From contig NZ_CP018049.1 of NCBI RefSeq assembly GCF_002934065.1, positions 3,470,501 through 3,534,500 of the forward strand: a stretch of 64,000 nt of DNA. Direction: 5' to 3'. A program made the position numbers and the translations under genes. Below are positions 8,988-21,121 of this stretch, in pieces. How positions within the stretch are numbered: the stretch's first letter is position 1; each line of letters starts with the position of its first letter. The notes below the pieces were generated by a model. That model saw only the letters and a list, made by a program, of their open reading frames with translations, ran no database searches and was not told the origin of the DNA. The stretch is from Pseudomonas orientalis (GTDB taxonomy: Bacteria; Pseudomonadota; Gammaproteobacteria; Pseudomonadales; Pseudomonadaceae).

Positions 8988-10730
8988 TTATTTACGCGCC
9001 GCCTCCCACTGTTTGAGCAGGTCGTTGTAGTTCACGGTCTCGCCTTTGGGCTTCTCGTTGGCCAGTTTCGGTTTCGGCGCGCCAGGCTGGTCGAACCAGT
9101 ATTGCGCGTCGCGCTCGGGGTTCATTTTCGGGCCGCACACCGGTTGCACCTTGGAACGTTCCAGGCGCGTCATGATCGCGTCCTGCTCCTTGGCCAGGTT
9201 GTCCAGCGCCTGTTGCGGGGTTTTCTCGCCGCTGGCGGCGGCGGCGATGTTGCTCCACCACAGTTGCGCCAGACGTGGATAGTCCGGCACGTTGGTGCCG
9301 GTCGGCGACCACTCGGTGCGGGCCGGGCTGCGGTAGAACTCCACCAGGCCGCCGAGTTTGGGGGCCATGTCGGTCATGGCCTGGGAGTTGATATCGGACT
9401 CACGAATCGGCGTGAGGCCGACGATGGTTTTCTTCAAGGACACGGTTTTGGAGGTGACGAACTGCGCGTAGAGCCAGGCCGCGAGTTTCTGTTTCTCCGG
9501 CGTCGACTTGAGGAAGGTCCAGGAACCCACGTCCTGATAGCCCTTCTTCATGCCCTTCTCCCAGTACGGCCCGACCGGCGACGGCGCCATGCGCCATTTC
9601 GGCGTACCGTCGGCGTTCACCACCGGCAGGCCCGGCTTGACCATGTCCGCAGTAAACGCGGTATACCAGAAGATTTGCTGCGCAATGTTGCCCTGGGACG
9701 GCACCGGACCGGATTCGGAGAAGGTCATGCCCGCCGCTTCCGGTGGCGCATAGGCCTTCATCCAGTCCACGTATTTCTGCGTGGCGAACACCGCCGCCGG
9801 GCCGTTGGTGTCGCCGCCGCGGGTCACGCTGGAGCCCACCGGGTGGCAGTCCTCCACGCGAATGCCCCACTCGTCCACCGGCAGGCCGTTGGGCAAACCC
9901 TTGTCGCCGCCACCGGCCATGGAGAACCAGGCATCGGTGAAACGCCAGCCCAGGGAGGGGTCTTTCTTGCCGTAGTCCATGTGCCCATAGACGCGCTTGC
10001 CGTCGATCTCCTTGACGTCTTCGCTGAAGAATTTGGCGATGTCTTCATACGCGGACCAGTTCACCGGCACGCCGAGCTCGTAGCCGTACTTTTCCTTGAA
10101 CTTGGCTTTCAGCTCCGGGCGCTCGAACCAGTCGGCGCGGAACCAGTATAGGTTGGCGAACTGCTGGTCGGGCAGCTGGTAGATCTTGCCGTCCGGCGCA
10201 GTGGTGAAAGACAGGCCAATGAAGTCCTTGAGGTCCAGGGTCGGCGAGGTAAAGTCCTTGCCTTCGTTGGCCATCAGGTCGGTGATGGATTCGGTCTTGC
10301 CGTAGCGAAAGTGCGTGCCGATCAGGTCCGAGTCGTTGACCCAGCCGTCATAGATATTCTTGTCCGATTGCATCTGGGTTTGCAGCTTCTCCACCACGTC
10401 GCCTTCCTGCAGCAGGTCGTGGGTCAGCTTGATCCCGGTGATTTCGCTGAAGGCCTTGGCCAGCACCTTGGATTCATATTCGTGGGTGGTGAGGGTTTCC
10501 GACACCACGTTGATCTTCATCCCACGGAAGGGTTCGGCGGCCTTGATAAACCACTTCAATTCCTCAAGCTGCTGGGCTTCGGTGAGCGTGGACGGTTTGA
10601 ACTCGCTGCCGATCCATTTTTTCGCCGCATCTTCATACGCATCCGCCCAGGCCGAAGCGCTCAAACCACTGAGGGCCAGTACGGCGGCCAATGAAATGCT
10701 ATGTCGCAGCTTATTGTTTTTATTCAACAT
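8988..10730 (-). CDS. ABC transporter periplasmic substrate-binding protein (GlpV type)
   Basis: The 580-residue protein starts with a cleavable signal peptide (LAAVLALSGLSASAWADA, cut after about residue 29), so it is periplasmic. It is longer than a usual sugar-binding protein, which fits the large extracytoplasmic binding proteins of the GlpSTPQUV glycerol importer described in Rhizobium. ATG 10730 has ggaggt five bases upstream. It is the last gene of a six-gene operon after two ATPases, two permeases and a DUF2160 membrane protein; that gene order is the main reason for the glycerol/polyol assignment, which stays an inference. Confidence 0.82.
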   Translation of the reverse strand: MLNKNNKLRHSISLAAVLALSGLSASAWADAYEDAAKKWIGSEFKPSTLTEAQQLEELKWFIKAAEPFRGMKINVVSETLTTHEYESKVLAKAFSEITGIKLTHDLLQEGDVVEKLQTQMQSDKNIYDGWVNDSDLIGTHFRYGKTESITDLMANEGKDFTSPTLDLKDFIGLSFTTAPDGKIYQLPDQQFANLYWFRADWFERPELKAKFKEKYGYELGVPVNWSAYEDIAKFFSEDVKEIDGKRVYGHMDYGKKDPSLGWRFTDAWFSMAGGGDKGLPNGLPVDEWGIRVEDCHPVGSSVTRGGDTNGPAAVFATQKYVDWMKAYAPPEAAGMTFSESGPVPSQGNIAQQIFWYTAFTADMVKPGLPVVNADGTPKWRMAPSPVGPYWEKGMKKGYQDVGSWTFLKSTPEKQKLAAWLYAQFVTSKTVSLKKTIVGLTPIRESDINSQAMTDMAPKLGGLVEFYRSPARTEWSPTGTNVPDYPRLAQLWWSNIAAAASGEKTPQQALDNLAKEQDAIMTRLERSKVQPVCGPKMNPERDAQYWFDQPGAPKPKLANEKPKGETVNYNDLLKQWEAARK

Positions 10731-10778
10731 AGAGACCTCCAGGTTAATTTCACACGGGACTCGCAGACACCCCTCTCT

Positions 10779-10878
10779 TGTAGGAGCGAGCTTGCTCGCG
10801 AAAAACTCACAAACACCGCGGGCTACCAGAAGCACTGCGTTATCGTTGACGATTTTCGCGAGCACGCTCGCTCCTACA
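10779..10878. repeat. Inverted pair of a second REP family
   Basis: tgtaggagcgagcttgctcg at the left is mirrored by cgagcacgctcgctcctaca at the right, about 60 bases apart. This is the common Pseudomonas REP of the taggagcgagc type, distinct from the gggggcaagccccc family. It lies inside the ABC operon, between the DUF2160 gene and the binding-protein gene, and could stabilise the upstream message or adjust the ratio of the two parts. Confidence 0.75.
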
Positions 10879-10891
10879 GGGTGGTGCACAC

Positions 10892-11167
10892 CTAGCCCCA
10901 ACGCATCACACTCAACAGCCATACCAGGGAGAGCGCGGACGCCACCCAGATGCTCCAGTCGGTAACGCCGATGACCAGCAAATGCAGGTAGGCGCTGCCG
11001 AGAAGACCGATAAACAAGCGATCACCACGGGTGGTGCTGATCGGCAGAAAACCGCGCCGAGGGATACTCGGCGAGCGCAACTCCCAGGTGGTCATGCCCG
11101 CCAGAATCAGCGCGATGCCGCCAAAGAACAGGGCTGTGGGGGTGGTCCAGGCCATCCATTCCATCAT
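10892..11167 (-). CDS. Small membrane protein, DUF2160 family (GlpU position)
   Basis: A 91-residue protein with three hydrophobic segments (TALFFGGIALILAGMTTW; FIGLLGSAYLHLLVIGVT; WIVW-like WVASALSLVWLLSVM). Family members sit between the permease and binding-protein genes of GlpSTPQUV-type importers and are presumed accessory membrane subunits; no mechanism is known to me. gaggaatc lies five bases before ATG 11167. The next gene upstream ends nine bases away. Confidence 0.82.
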   Translation of the reverse strand: MMEWMAWTTPTALFFGGIALILAGMTTWELRSPSIPRRGFLPISTTRGDRLFIGLLGSAYLHLLVIGVTDWSIWVASALSLVWLLSVMRWG

Positions 11168-11175
11168 TGATTCCT

Positions 11176-11991
<816 letters not shown>

Positions 11992-12001
11992 GTTGGCGGC
12001 C

Positions 12002-13961
<1,960 letters not shown>

Positions 13962-13962
<1 letters not shown>

Positions 13963-15056
13963 CAGGCAACCCTCGCAATACGGCGCCCGGGGGCCTGGAC
14001 CAAACGGCCCTGGCCATCGAACACAAACAGTTTATGGGTGGGGATATACACGCGGATCGGCGCGTCGACGTCGTACTCATGCACCCCAGGCAAGTGCAGC
14101 ACCAGCAGGAAATGTTCGCTGCGCACGTGCAGGAAGGTTTCCGAACCGCTGATTTCAGCCACCTCCACGGTCACCGCCAGTTCCAGGTCATCGTCGTTGC
14201 TGGGTACCAGGCTGATATGGCTGGGGCGCACGCCGAAACGGAATTCGCCTTCGCCGATGGGACGCAGGTCGACATTCAGCGGAAAGTGCACGAAGTTGGC
14301 GAAGCTCACTTCATTGCCACTGATGCGCCCCGGCATCAGGTTGATCGGCGGCTCGGAAAACAGCTCGGCCGCCAGTACGGTCTGCGGCTGGTGATAGACC
14401 TCGGCGGCCTTGCCGCTCTGGATCACCCGGCCCTCGTGAAGAATGGTGGTGGTACCGCCCAGCGCCAGGGCTTCGTTGGGTTCGGTGGTGGCGTAAATGG
14501 CGATGGTGTGGCGCGCCTTGAACAGTTCGCGCATTTCCTGGCGCAGTTCTTCGCGCAACTTGTAGTCCAGGTTGACCAGAGGCTCATCGAACAGGATCAA
14601 CTCGGCGTCCTTGACCAGGGCCCGGGCCATGGCCGTACGCTGCTGCTGGCCGCCGGACAGTTCCAGCGGGTGGCGTTGCAGGAATTTCTCGATACGCAGC
14701 ATCCGCGCCGTTTCCAGCACCTTGCTCTGGATCAGCTCATTGGACACACCGGCCTGGCGCAAGGGCGAGGCGATGTTCTCGAACACGGTCATGGTCGGGT
14801 AGTTGATGAACTGCTGATAGACCATCGACACGTTGCGCAGGCGTACCGGCTTTTGCGTGACATCCACACCGTTCATCAGGATGCGGCCGCTGTCGGGCTT
14901 GTCCAGCCCGGCCATCAGGCGCATCAGACTGGTCTTGCCGGACAGCGTGCGACCGAGCAATACGTTGAAGGAACCGGGTTCGAAACGCAGGGTGGCGTCG
15001 TCGATCCAGGTTTGACCTTCAACAACGCGGGAGACATGTTCCAGGGTCAATGACAT
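13962..15056 (-). CDS. ABC transporter ATP-binding protein (GlpS type)
   Basis: A 364-residue ATPase and first gene of the operon. The Walker A site is degenerate ([15 protein letters not shown]), the signature is regular ([17 protein letters not shown]) and Walker B is [13 protein letters not shown]. The C-terminal half is a MalK-like regulatory domain. In the GlpSTPQUV system the two ATPases are distinct in the same way. aaagg lies seven bases before ATG 15056, and a sigma-54 promoter lies about 45 bases upstream. Confidence 0.87.
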
Positions 15057-15100
15057 GACACGACCTTTTTATTATTGGAATGAATCTGGCCAGTTGTCAG

Positions 15101-15116
15101 AGCGAGTTTCGTGCCA
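15101..15116 (-). promoter_or_regulatory. Sigma-54 promoter of the ABC operon
   Basis: The minus strand reads TGGCACGAAACTCGCT, which matches the -24/-12 consensus TGGCAC-N5-TTGCW with one mismatch. Transcription would start near 15090, giving a leader of about 35 bases before the first ATPase gene. The adjacent divergent gene encodes a sigma-54 activator, which supports the reading. Confidence 0.8.
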
Positions 15117-15160
15117 AGGATGGCAGGTGATTGATTCACAAGGGAATGGGCTCAGAGGCA

Positions 15161-15239
15161 TGTTCAAGCGTGAATAAAATGAACAGTTCAGGCTGAACAA
15201 TTGAACAGATTTGCAGTTGACAATGAACAGTTGTGAACA
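15161..15239. promoter_or_regulatory. TGAACA repeat array, likely activator binding sites
   Basis: TGAACA occurs at 15180, 15194, 15202, 15224 and 15234, and its complement TGTTCA at 15161, all within 79 bases. They lie 45-140 bases upstream of the sigma-54 promoter, where upstream activating sequences for enhancer-binding proteins usually sit. The divergent AcoR-like activator is the obvious candidate to bind here; that link is inferred from position. Confidence 0.6.
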
Positions 15240-15262
15240 ACACTTTATGGGCGATGAAGATC

Positions 15263-15355
15263 AAATGTGGGAGGGGGCTTGCCCCCGATGGCGGTACATC
15301 AGTAACGGAAGTGCTGACTGATACACCGCTATCGGGGGCAAGCCCCCTCCCACAT
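15263..15355. repeat. Inverted pair of REP elements
   Basis: Facing copies of aatgtgggagggggcttgcc and its complement. The pair sits between the TGAACA array and the activator gene start, an unusual place because REP pairs normally follow genes. Confidence 0.75.
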
Positions 15356-15414
15356 GGGTCTGGTTACATCCGTTGGATTGTGTAAGCCCAATAACAATAA
15401 AAAGAAGGTCACCC

Positions 15415-17232
15415 ATGGCCGAACCACTGGCTCACGACACCATCATCCAGGACTCCTGGCGCCGTTGCCGCGCGTTCGGGCTGGATCACCAAAGCGTCCC
15501 CAGCTTCGATCAGTTGCCCGCCGAGGGCATTCGGCAGTTGCTGGAGAGCCAGCATTCACTGGTGCAGACCACCCACCAGGAGGTGCTGCCCTACTACGAA
15601 AACATCCTGAGCAATTCCAACTGCCTGATCATGCTCGCCGACAACCAGGGCCAGGTCCTGACGTCGTGGGGCACCCAGCGGTTTATCGAACCCGGGCTGG
15701 CCCGTGGTTTCAGCGCAGGCGCCAGCTGGATGGAGCGCGCCAGCGGCACCAATGCCATCGGCACCGCCCTGGCCTGCGCCCAGGCGGTGCATATCGAACA
15801 CGACGAACACTTCCTCAAGGCCAATCGCTTCATGACCGGTTCGGCGGCGCCGATTTTCGACGCCCAACGCGAGATCATTGCGGTGCTGGATGTGTCCAGC
15901 GACAGCTACCTGCCGCCCTCCCACACCCTGGGCATGGTCAAGATGATGAGCCAGACCGTGGAGAACCGGCTGATCCTCAACCTGTTTCGCGGCGAGCATT
16001 TCCAGCTGACGTTCAACACCGGCCTGAGCAACCTCGACAGCCAGTGGGCGGGCCTGCTGATCTTTGATGAAAGCGGCCAGGTGCTGTCGGCCAACCGCCG
16101 CGCAGACAACCTGCTGGGCATCAGTTTGTCGCGGGTGATGATCGACAGCCTGTTCAAGGTATCGCTGCTGGAGTTGTTGAACCAGCCGCAGGGGCTGCCG
16201 TTTTCCCTGCAGGCGCCGGGACGCAATCGCTTCCAGTGCCTGCTCAAGCGGCCCCGGCAAACGCCGGTACAGGCGCGGGTGTTCAATCCGCCTGCGCCGT
16301 CGAAGCCAACCGCCGTTAGCCTCACCACCCTGCATTTCGGCGATGCGCGTGTGGAAAAAGCCGTGCGCCAGGCCGAGCGCCTGCTGGAAAAGGACATTCC
16401 GTTGTTGATCCACGGCGAAACCGGCGTGGGCAAGGAGGTGTTCGTCAAGGCCCTGCACCAGGCCAGTTCACGCAGCCGGCAGGCACTGATCGCAGTGAAC
16501 TGTGCGGCCATTCCGGCTGAGCTGGTGGAATCGGAACTGTTTGGCTATGAAAAAGGTGCATTCACCGGCGCCAATCAAAAAGGCAGCATCGGCCTGATCC
16601 GCAAGGCCGACAAGGGCACACTGTTTCTTGATGAAATCGGCGATATGCCGTTGCCGACCCAGGCCCGCCTGCTGCGGGTGCTGCAGGAGCGGTGCGTGCA
16701 ACCGGTGGGCAGCAGTGAGGTGTTCGCGGTGGACCTGCGCATCATCTCGGCGACCAACCGCGCGCTACGGGAACTGGTACAGGCCGGGCGCTTTCGTGAG
16801 GACTTGTATTACCGCATCGGCGGCCTGACCCTGGAGCTGCCGCCGTTGCGCGAGCGCAGCGACAAGCAGGCGCTGTTCCAGCAACTGTGGCAGCAACACC
16901 GCGAGCCCACCCAATGGGCCGGGCTGAGTGGCGAGGTGCTCAAGCTGTTCGACCAGCATCCGTGGCCGGGCAATTTGCGTCAGGTGAGCAGTGTGTTGCA
17001 GGTGGCGTTGGCGATGGCCGAAGAACAGCCGATTCGCCCGGAGCACCTGCCCGATGACTTTTTTTCCGACTTGAAACAGGCGGCGCCGCTGTCCAGCCGC
17101 GAACGCCTGGATGACAACCTTGACCTCAACCAACGCCTGGCCGCCGCGGGCGGCAACATTTCCCACCTGGCGCGGGAGCTGGGCGTGAGCCGAAATACCC
17201 TCTATAAGCGCCTGCGCCAGCACGAAGGTTGA
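15415..17232 (+). CDS. Sigma-54-dependent transcriptional activator (AcoR-like)
   Basis: A 605-residue enhancer-binding protein. The N-terminal half carries a GAF-like sensor and a PAS-like segment. The AAA+ domain starts near residue 310 with Walker A (HGETGVGKEVFV), the sigma-54 contact loop GAFTGANQKG, Walker B (GTLFLDEIGDMP) and arginine-finger region. The C-terminal Fis-type helix-turn-helix is GNISHLARELGVSRNTLYKR. aagaagg lies six bases before ATG 15415. It is divergent from the importer operon and almost certainly its activator; the inducer is probably the transported polyol or a breakdown product (inference). Confidence 0.88.
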   Translation: MAEPLAHDTIIQDSWRRCRAFGLDHQSVPSFDQLPAEGIRQLLESQHSLVQTTHQEVLPYYENILSNSNCLIMLADNQGQVLTSWGTQRFIEPGLARGFSAGASWMERASGTNAIGTALACAQAVHIEHDEHFLKANRFMTGSAAPIFDAQREIIAVLDVSSDSYLPPSHTLGMVKMMSQTVENRLILNLFRGEHFQLTFNTGLSNLDSQWAGLLIFDESGQVLSANRRADNLLGISLSRVMIDSLFKVSLLELLNQPQGLPFSLQAPGRNRFQCLLKRPRQTPVQARVFNPPAPSKPTAVSLTTLHFGDARVEKAVRQAERLLEKDIPLLIHGETGVGKEVFVKALHQASSRSRQALIAVNCAAIPAELVESELFGYEKGAFTGANQKGSIGLIRKADKGTLFLDEIGDMPLPTQARLLRVLQERCVQPVGSSEVFAVDLRIISATNRALRELVQAGRFREDLYYRIGGLTLELPPLRERSDKQALFQQLWQQHREPTQWAGLSGEVLKLFDQHPWPGNLRQVSSVLQVALAMAEEQPIRPEHLPDDFFSDLKQAAPLSSRERLDDNLDLNQRLAAAGGNISHLARELGVSRNTLYKRLRQHEG

Positions 17233-17233
17233 T

Positions 17234-19345
17234 TCAGCGCCAACGCCACGACACGCCGGTGTAAACACCACGCCCGTCAGCGGGTGTGGAACGGGCTACG
17301 TCCATGCCTTTGTCGTCGTAACCCGGCGTAACAGTGTTGGCATAACGCCGGTTGGTCAGGTTGCGCAGATCGACCCAGGCTTGCCAGTCCTGCCTGGGCG
17401 CGTCGTAGCCGAATGTGGCGCCAAGGGTGGTGTAGGCTGCCGCGTAATAGGAGTTGGCGTAGTCCACCGCCACCCGCGAGGCATGCTCGGTGTTGAGGCT
17501 GGTGTAGAAACCGCTCGGGTGGCTGTAGCGCAGTTGCGCCTGGTAATAGTGCCTGGGGATGCCGGGCAAGGTGTTATCGCCGAAACGATCATCATCGCGG
17601 TAGTGGAAGTCATTGAAGGTATAGGCCTGGCGCAGCGCAAGCCGTCCATGGCGGCCGCCGTCCCACAGCGGGCTTAGCAGGCTCAGTTCCACGCCTTGGT
17701 GCACGGTGGGGCTGGCATTGGCTTCGGCGACGATGGCACTGGCGGTCGCGGTCTGGGCCTGGGTTTCCACGGTCAACAGTTCGTGGCGCACTTCGGAGCG
17801 GTAGAGCGCCAGGTCCCATTGGCCAAACCAGGCCTCGCCGCGCCCGCCAATTTCCAGGGTGGTAGCGGTCTGGTTCTTCAGGCTGACGCCTTCGCGTGCC
17901 AGCCCATTCGCAGGGCCAGCGTTGAAGTATTTATTGGAACCCCAGATCATCGACCAGGCGTGCGGCGGCTCGACCGAACGACTCAGGTTGCCATACACCT
18001 GCAATTGCGGGGTGAAGTCATAGCGCAGGCCGATGCGTGGCGCGTAGTCCCAATCGTGCTGACGCGTCGGTGCCTGGCCGTCCGGATAGGTGACCTGGGT
18101 TTCGCGGCGGGTATAAATCGCGGCCACGCCAGTGGTCAGCCACAGGTCGGGGACCAGCTCCAGCTCGTTGCCGATATGCAGCACCGTGTCGGAGCCCAGG
18201 TAGGTGTAGTCACGGGTCTTGGTGCCGGGCGCATAGCCCGCCGTGTTGCCAGCCGGGACGCGCACGTACTCCGAGGCGCCATTGTTGGGCATCGCCTGGG
18301 TGGTGCGCAGGCCGAGGGTGGTGGTGCTGTCATGACCGAACAGGCTGTCCTGGCGGATGTAATTGAGCGTGCCACTGATGTCGGTGTAGGCGACTTTCAG
18401 GCGATTGGTGCCTTCGCGCAGGTCCATCGGGTAGTCGTGATAGGCCAGCCCGACCTCGACGCGGGACGTATCATCCAACTGCAACGTGGTCTTGTTGGCA
18501 AGCCAGGTGGAACCCGGTTGCAAGCGTTTGGAATCGCGGGCGGCGTTGAGGCTGTTGGCGGCGCGCGGGTCATGGCTGATCTGCTCGCGGGTGAGCTTGC
18601 CCGGCGTGTCATTGGTGGTTTCGCGGTAGCGCAGATAGAAGCGCGTTTCCAGGTTGGGGTTGAAGCGATAGCCGAAGTTGGCCGCGATGCCCTTGCCCGT
18701 CCCGGCACTTTGCTGCTGGTAACCGTCGGACTGCGAATCGGTGAGGCTGATGTAGTAATCGGCATCACCGAGCACCTGGCCGGAACTGATTTCGCGCTGG
18801 GCGTAACCCCGGCTGCCCGCCTCATAGCGCACTTGCAGTTTGGGCGCGTCATAACCGGTGCGGGTCACATAGTTGACGGCGCCGCCCAGGGCCAACGCGC
18901 CCTGATCGAAACCGTTGGCGCCGCGCAGCACTTGCACACGGCTCTGCCATAACGGGTCCTTGAGTTCATAGGGCGTGCCGCCGGGGCCGGTCAGCGGCAG
19001 GCCGTCGAACATTTCATACAGCCCGGAGGCATGGGAACCCGGGCTACGGTTCAAACCCGAACCGCGAATGGACAACTTAACCCCTTCGTTATTCGCCGCC
19101 TTGGCGTACACCCCGGCCTGATACTTGAAGACATCCTCGTTGGTGCTCACCCGCCCCTGCTGCACGCTGTCCATGTCGATGAAGTTGGTACCGCCGGGCA
19201 CGCTGTTGAGCTGTGCCTGGGCGATCTCGCCGGCGCTGGCTTCGGACGCGGTGACTTCGACCGGCGCCAACTGCAGGTCTTCGGCCTGTACCAGTGAACT
19301 GAGGGTCAGGGCGGCGAACAGCAGCGGGGGTTGGCGCAACAGCAT
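17234..19345 (-). CDS. TonB-dependent outer-membrane receptor
   Basis: A 703-residue receptor with a signal peptide (PPLLFAALTLSSLVQAED), a plug domain (IDMDSVQQGRVSTNEDVFKYQAGVYAK, then VQVLRGANGFDQGALALGGAVNYVTRTG) and a long beta-barrel that ends in the outer-membrane signature GVYTGVSWRWR with a C-terminal aromatic-Arg pair. Such receptors import iron chelates or other large solutes with TonB energy. No clear Fur box is seen upstream, so the ligand is open. ATG 19345 has aaggac six bases upstream. It converges with the activator gene, with a one-base gap. Confidence 0.85.
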   Translation of the reverse strand: MLLRQPPLLFAALTLSSLVQAEDLQLAPVEVTASEASAGEIAQAQLNSVPGGTNFIDMDSVQQGRVSTNEDVFKYQAGVYAKAANNEGVKLSIRGSGLNRSPGSHASGLYEMFDGLPLTGPGGTPYELKDPLWQSRVQVLRGANGFDQGALALGGAVNYVTRTGYDAPKLQVRYEAGSRGYAQREISSGQVLGDADYYISLTDSQSDGYQQQSAGTGKGIAANFGYRFNPNLETRFYLRYRETTNDTPGKLTREQISHDPRAANSLNAARDSKRLQPGSTWLANKTTLQLDDTSRVEVGLAYHDYPMDLREGTNRLKVAYTDISGTLNYIRQDSLFGHDSTTTLGLRTTQAMPNNGASEYVRVPAGNTAGYAPGTKTRDYTYLGSDTVLHIGNELELVPDLWLTTGVAAIYTRRETQVTYPDGQAPTRQHDWDYAPRIGLRYDFTPQLQVYGNLSRSVEPPHAWSMIWGSNKYFNAGPANGLAREGVSLKNQTATTLEIGGRGEAWFGQWDLALYRSEVRHELLTVETQAQTATASAIVAEANASPTVHQGVELSLLSPLWDGGRHGRLALRQAYTFNDFHYRDDDRFGDNTLPGIPRHYYQAQLRYSHPSGFYTSLNTEHASRVAVDYANSYYAAAYTTLGATFGYDAPRQDWQAWVDLRNLTNRRYANTVTPGYDDKGMDVARSTPADGRGVYTGVSWRWR

Positions 19346-19500
19346 GGGCAGGTCCTTGAAATACGGGAGCGGGCACGGCAATGCCGGCACGCGAGCAGTC
19401 ATGGGAAGACTCCCACACCCGCCAAGTCACGCGCGATTCAAGTCACGGACTTTTCCCACAACCGTATAGGATCAGGATTATTTAAATGAAAACCCAGTGA

Positions 19501-19782
19501 TCAATCGCTGCCCTGCTTGCCCGACCACTCCAGCGTCTGCATCAGATCGTCAGCGTCGGAGCCGACGGGAAACCTGAAACCGTACATCTGATCGGTGGCC
19601 AATATGTCGGCCAGCGTGTCGCATAGCTGCGCCTCCGTCGGCGCGTCGCGCAGCAGTTTGTGCGCGGGTATCAGCACCTCCGAAGCGACCCCTTGGACAC
19701 TCGCGGCGTCGATGACGGCAAACAGGATAAATCGCAGGCGGATTTCGCGATCAGTAGGCCAAACCGTTTTTCGCTTACCCAA
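19501..19782 (-). CDS. Hypothetical protein
   Basis: A 93-residue acidic protein with no signal peptide and no recognised motif; it contains MYGFRFPVGSDADDLMQTL near the end. The only reasonable start is TTG 19782, with gaggg about seven bases upstream. It stands alone. Confidence 0.5.
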   Translation of the reverse strand: MGKRKTVWPTDREIRLRFILFAVIDAASVQGVASEVLIPAHKLLRDAPTEAQLCDTLADILATDQMYGFRFPVGSDADDLMQTLEWSGKQGSD

Positions 19783-19922
19783 GGTAGGCCCTCATGTTTA
19801 AGAAAAGTCCGAGGCTAGGGCCGACCGGGGGCGGGTTTCAAGCGGTCGAGGGCAGGATAGGCAACTTCCTACAGAGGAAAGGGACGCACCGTACCGATTA
19901 ATCGTTCGTTGGAACCGGCGTG

Positions 19923-20663
19923 TCACTGCACAGGCAAGAAATTCATCAGCAGCAGACTTTGCGCGTAGTTGAGGCCAATGCGTCGGTAGCGCTCATCGAG
20001 TATCTGGGTCAGCAGGTCGAGGCGCGCGACAATCTTGCCGAACTCGACGGCGAAACTGAGGTTGCTGCCCTCCTCTGATATCTCGTTGGAAAACAGCAGC
20101 AACACGCCATTGGCGTCCTGGCGCTGGCCGAGCAGCCAAGTGGCTTTCTCGATATTACGTGCGGCATTGCTGACGAACTGCGGGTTGATGGAGTCGGTCA
20201 CGTAAAACTGCGTGCGCCCACCGTGTGCGGTCACCAGCATGCTGCCGATCGCATAGATGAACGCCCCCACCCGATCACCACGAAACTCCGGGCTCAAGGA
20301 ATAACTCAGGGCCGCCAGATCACGACGCTCCCCCAGCGCTGGCAATGGCTGACGGTTCTCGATCGCCTGACGAATAGTCCGCGCAGCGGTCACCGCATCC
20401 GGATAACCGGACTGGCGCCACTGGCTGGGGTTGCGCAGGTACAGCTTGCTCATCAGCAGATAGAGGCTTTGCAGGTTGTCGCGCATGCCCAGGGTGGCCA
20501 TGCGATCCACGCTGGTCTGGAAAAACTCGTCAGGTTTGCCTTCGCTGAACTGCCTGGCGACGTCACGCCCCTGCTGCTGGCTGCAGCCATTGGTAGATAA
20601 CGCGAACAGCGCAGCCAGCAGGAGCGGCCATCGGGAGATAAAAGCAGTTGACGTTCGAACCAT
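19923..20663 (-). CDS. Putative lipoprotein of unknown function
   Basis: A 246-residue protein with a lipoprotein signal ending LSTNGC (Cys near residue 27), then a helical domain with several Leu-rich stretches (MRDNLQSLYLLMSKLYLRNPSQW). It is probably anchored in the envelope and faces the periplasm. The family appears conserved in Pseudomonas but I know no function. The start ATG 20663 lacks an obvious ribosome site. Confidence 0.65.
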   Translation of the reverse strand: MVRTSTAFISRWPLLLAALFALSTNGCSQQQGRDVARQFSEGKPDEFFQTSVDRMATLGMRDNLQSLYLLMSKLYLRNPSQWRQSGYPDAVTAARTIRQAIENRQPLPALGERRDLAALSYSLSPEFRGDRVGAFIYAIGSMLVTAHGGRTQFYVTDSINPQFVSNAARNIEKATWLLGQRQDANGVLLLFSNEISEEGSNLSFAVEFGKIVARLDLLTQILDERYRRIGLNYAQSLLLMNFLPVQ

Positions 20664-20896
20664 CGGCACCGGGTCTGTGGCTGTTGGCCACCCGTAGGAA
20701 TCGGGTAGCTGGAACAGAGGTAGATCAGGAGAATGGAAAAAAGTGCAGCCCCACGGGTTCAGATAAGCAATGGACTACAGGGCGTTGCGACGATGGCTTT
20801 CAGAGCGCATCAATCGCCGCTGTAGAAAATTTGAATTAGCGAGTTGCCCTCTCGGTCAAGAATTATGAACGCAGTCAATCTGACGAGGTAAGCGAA

Positions 20897-21031
20897 ATGA
20901 CTATCCAGGCAGAAACACTCGTACAACTGACCCAAGCCCTGAAAGAGCGTGGCCTGAATCTGGTGTCCGACGTGCACTTCACCCGCGCGCCCTATCGGCA
21001 CAATCACCGCTGGATCTGCACCGTAGAGTAG
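20897..21031 (+). CDS. Small open frame, possibly a real 44-residue protein
   Basis: Between the lipoprotein and the CobW gene (20664-21121) the only plausible gene is this frame, MTIQAETLVQLTQALKERG... with cgaggta eight bases before ATG. It ends RWICTVE. The short size and the good ribosome site leave it undecided whether this is a gene or the start of a truncated one. Nothing else is seen in the gap. Confidence 0.4.
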   Translation: MTIQAETLVQLTQALKERGLNLVSDVHFTRAPYRHNHRWICTVE

Positions 21032-21121
21032 AGAATCGTTTTGCGCCGACTTCAGTCTGGCGTCAGTGTTCCAGGATGACCACGCCGAGCTGTTCAGCTG
21101 AAAAAACACGGAACGTCTCCA

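Noticed and set aside
19440..19500. Fur box upstream of the TonB-dependent receptor
   Set aside because: The AT-rich text ggatcaggattatttaaatg matches the 19-bp Fur consensus poorly.
20810..21109. 99-codon minus-strand frame before the CobW gene
   Set aside because: No ribosome site, and it is antisense to the better-supported small frame at 20897.
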